From positions 4,727,408 through 4,791,407 of the forward strand of contig NC_058513.1 of the NCBI RefSeq assembly GCF_020382885.2: a stretch of 64,000 nucleotides of DNA, in the 5' to 3' direction. This DNA is from Scatophagus argus (lineage: Eukaryota > Chordata > Actinopteri > Scatophagidae). Shown here piece after piece: positions 62,921-64,000 of the stretch (position 1 is the first letter of the stretch; every line of letters starts with the position of its first letter). Both the position numbers and the translations under genes were made by a program. The notes beneath the pieces were generated by a model. The model did not search any database, was not told where the DNA came from, and worked only from the letters and a program-made list of their open reading frames with translations.

Positions 62921-64000
62921 GGGACTCCTTCACCAAACACCGTCATCGCTCGGAGGAGGCGCTTGTCTTGCAGAGTCAGTGCTGAAATTCATTTCTGAAA
63001 AGGAGGAAGGTAAAGTAATAAGACAGGAGTGATTAGCCAAATAAACAATAGTATACAGGTTGGATGTTTCACACAAAGCAGAAACACTTGTTGCATGATG
63101 TTGGGAGAGGACATTCACTTTTTTAACCACAAGGGGGCACTCTGAGACTGAGTGTGAAGTGGGGCTGACAACAACATTTTCATCAGTTTCACTCAAACAA
63201 CTGTGACAGCAACACAGTCGAAACATGAGGGCAAAAATAATTGAAAATGGATTCACAGTAAGTGGAAAAGGGCAGGCTGAACTTGTTGTTAGCTGCCCTG
63301 TGTCTGTTTACCATACGTTTTGTCCACGTTTTACTGTGGACATTAGATTTTTAAGCTTCTGCATGGATAGACGGTTTCCTTCACAAAAGGCTTATCACTG
63401 GTTGACAGTTTTGTGTTGCATTTATGAGTCAGTGGACTGTATACAACAGGACACTCCACTACACACAAAAATGTACAGAAATAGCCTCCAAAGGTCATAG
63501 GCACTGGCGAGGATGTGCGATACTTGAACACAGTAAAGTGACTCGGATGTACAAATACTGTAACTGTTATGTCAGTTCATTATTTCACTGTACCATTTGG
63601 GAGAGCACTGCAGTAGTGCCTGGGGTTAGTACACGTGTACAAAGCTAACCTCTAAAGGTAATTACAGAGCTGATGTGGTCAAGTTGGTGCTTTTTTTAAA
63701 AACTTATTTCACATTGATCTATGCATCTCAACTAATACATTAAAGAGGAAAAAAAATACTTATTATACACACAGAAATGCACACATACATATGCATGTTG
63801 CCAAAACATCACTAAAGTTGAGTATATTAGAATAAATGAACAAAATCTCAAAGGAAAAAAAGATTGTTTAAAAAAAATGAGCCTGAGCATAACTTTTAGA
63901 TGTAAGAATGAACTAAACCTCAAAAAAGATGATTTTATTCTTAAATTGGGTTCTTTGTTTGATTCGTTTTGTTTTTACAGGCTCTGCTTTCACACAGCCA
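62921..64000. other. nt5m 3' UTR and right-hand intergenic DNA
   Basis: The nt5m 3' UTR runs from 62921 to shortly after the AATAAA at 63040. Beyond it is AT-rich DNA without a recognisable coding exon. An acceptor-like TTTTTACAG ends at 63980, twenty bases before the window edge, and could open an exon of the next gene, but too little is visible to judge. Confidence 0.5.

Overview
The window is chromosomal DNA from a ray-finned fish, most likely a percomorph teleost. It carries multi-exon vertebrate genes with GT-AG introns, an AT-rich background with many CA, CT and TTC microsatellites, and repeat families that are common in spiny-rayed fishes. These include Tc1/mariner elements, a Tc1-derived non-autonomous family, a tRNA-like SINE and LINE 3' tails. 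No bacterial, phage, CRISPR or rRNA feature is visible.

Five protein-coding genes can be rebuilt exon by exon. Every junction keeps frame and every total divides by three. (1) sstr2, a somatostatin receptor type 2 GPCR, plus strand, three coding exons between 8637 and 12481, 381 aa. (2) tnfrsf13b (TACI), plus strand, four coding exons between 27992 and 30405, 281 aa. (3) usp22, the SAGA deubiquitinase, minus strand, 13 coding exons from 48061 down to 34553, 506 aa. (4) cops3, COP9 signalosome subunit 3, minus strand, 12 coding exons from 57581 down to 49582, 423 aa. (5) nt5m, 5'(3')-deoxyribonucleotidase, plus strand, five coding exons between 58892 and 62920, 230 aa.

Layout. 1-4600 is repeat-bearing intergenic DNA with a possible exon end at the very left edge. 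4613-8636 holds candidate promoters and untranslated exons of sstr2. 12.5-24 kb is a repeat-rich gene desert. 24-28 kb contains a possible 5' exon of tnfrsf13b, a truncated Tc1 derivative and a GC-rich LTR-like block. A decayed Tc1 transposon lies between tnfrsf13b and the usp22 3' end. usp22 and cops3 are tandem on the minus strand. cops3 and nt5m are head to head across about 1.3 kb. The last kilobase is intergenic.

The genes do not form a pathway. What links them is synteny: in human, TNFRSF13B, USP22, COPS3 and NT5M all lie in 17p11.2, while SSTR2 is on 17q. I found no convincing new biological system. The most interesting points are two coding introns in sstr2, one of which splits the ligand-anchoring Asp codon; a chain of uORFs ahead of sstr2; a possible dual start in nt5m; a CCAAT-box cluster ahead of usp22; and the unexplained GC-rich block at about 26-27 kb.
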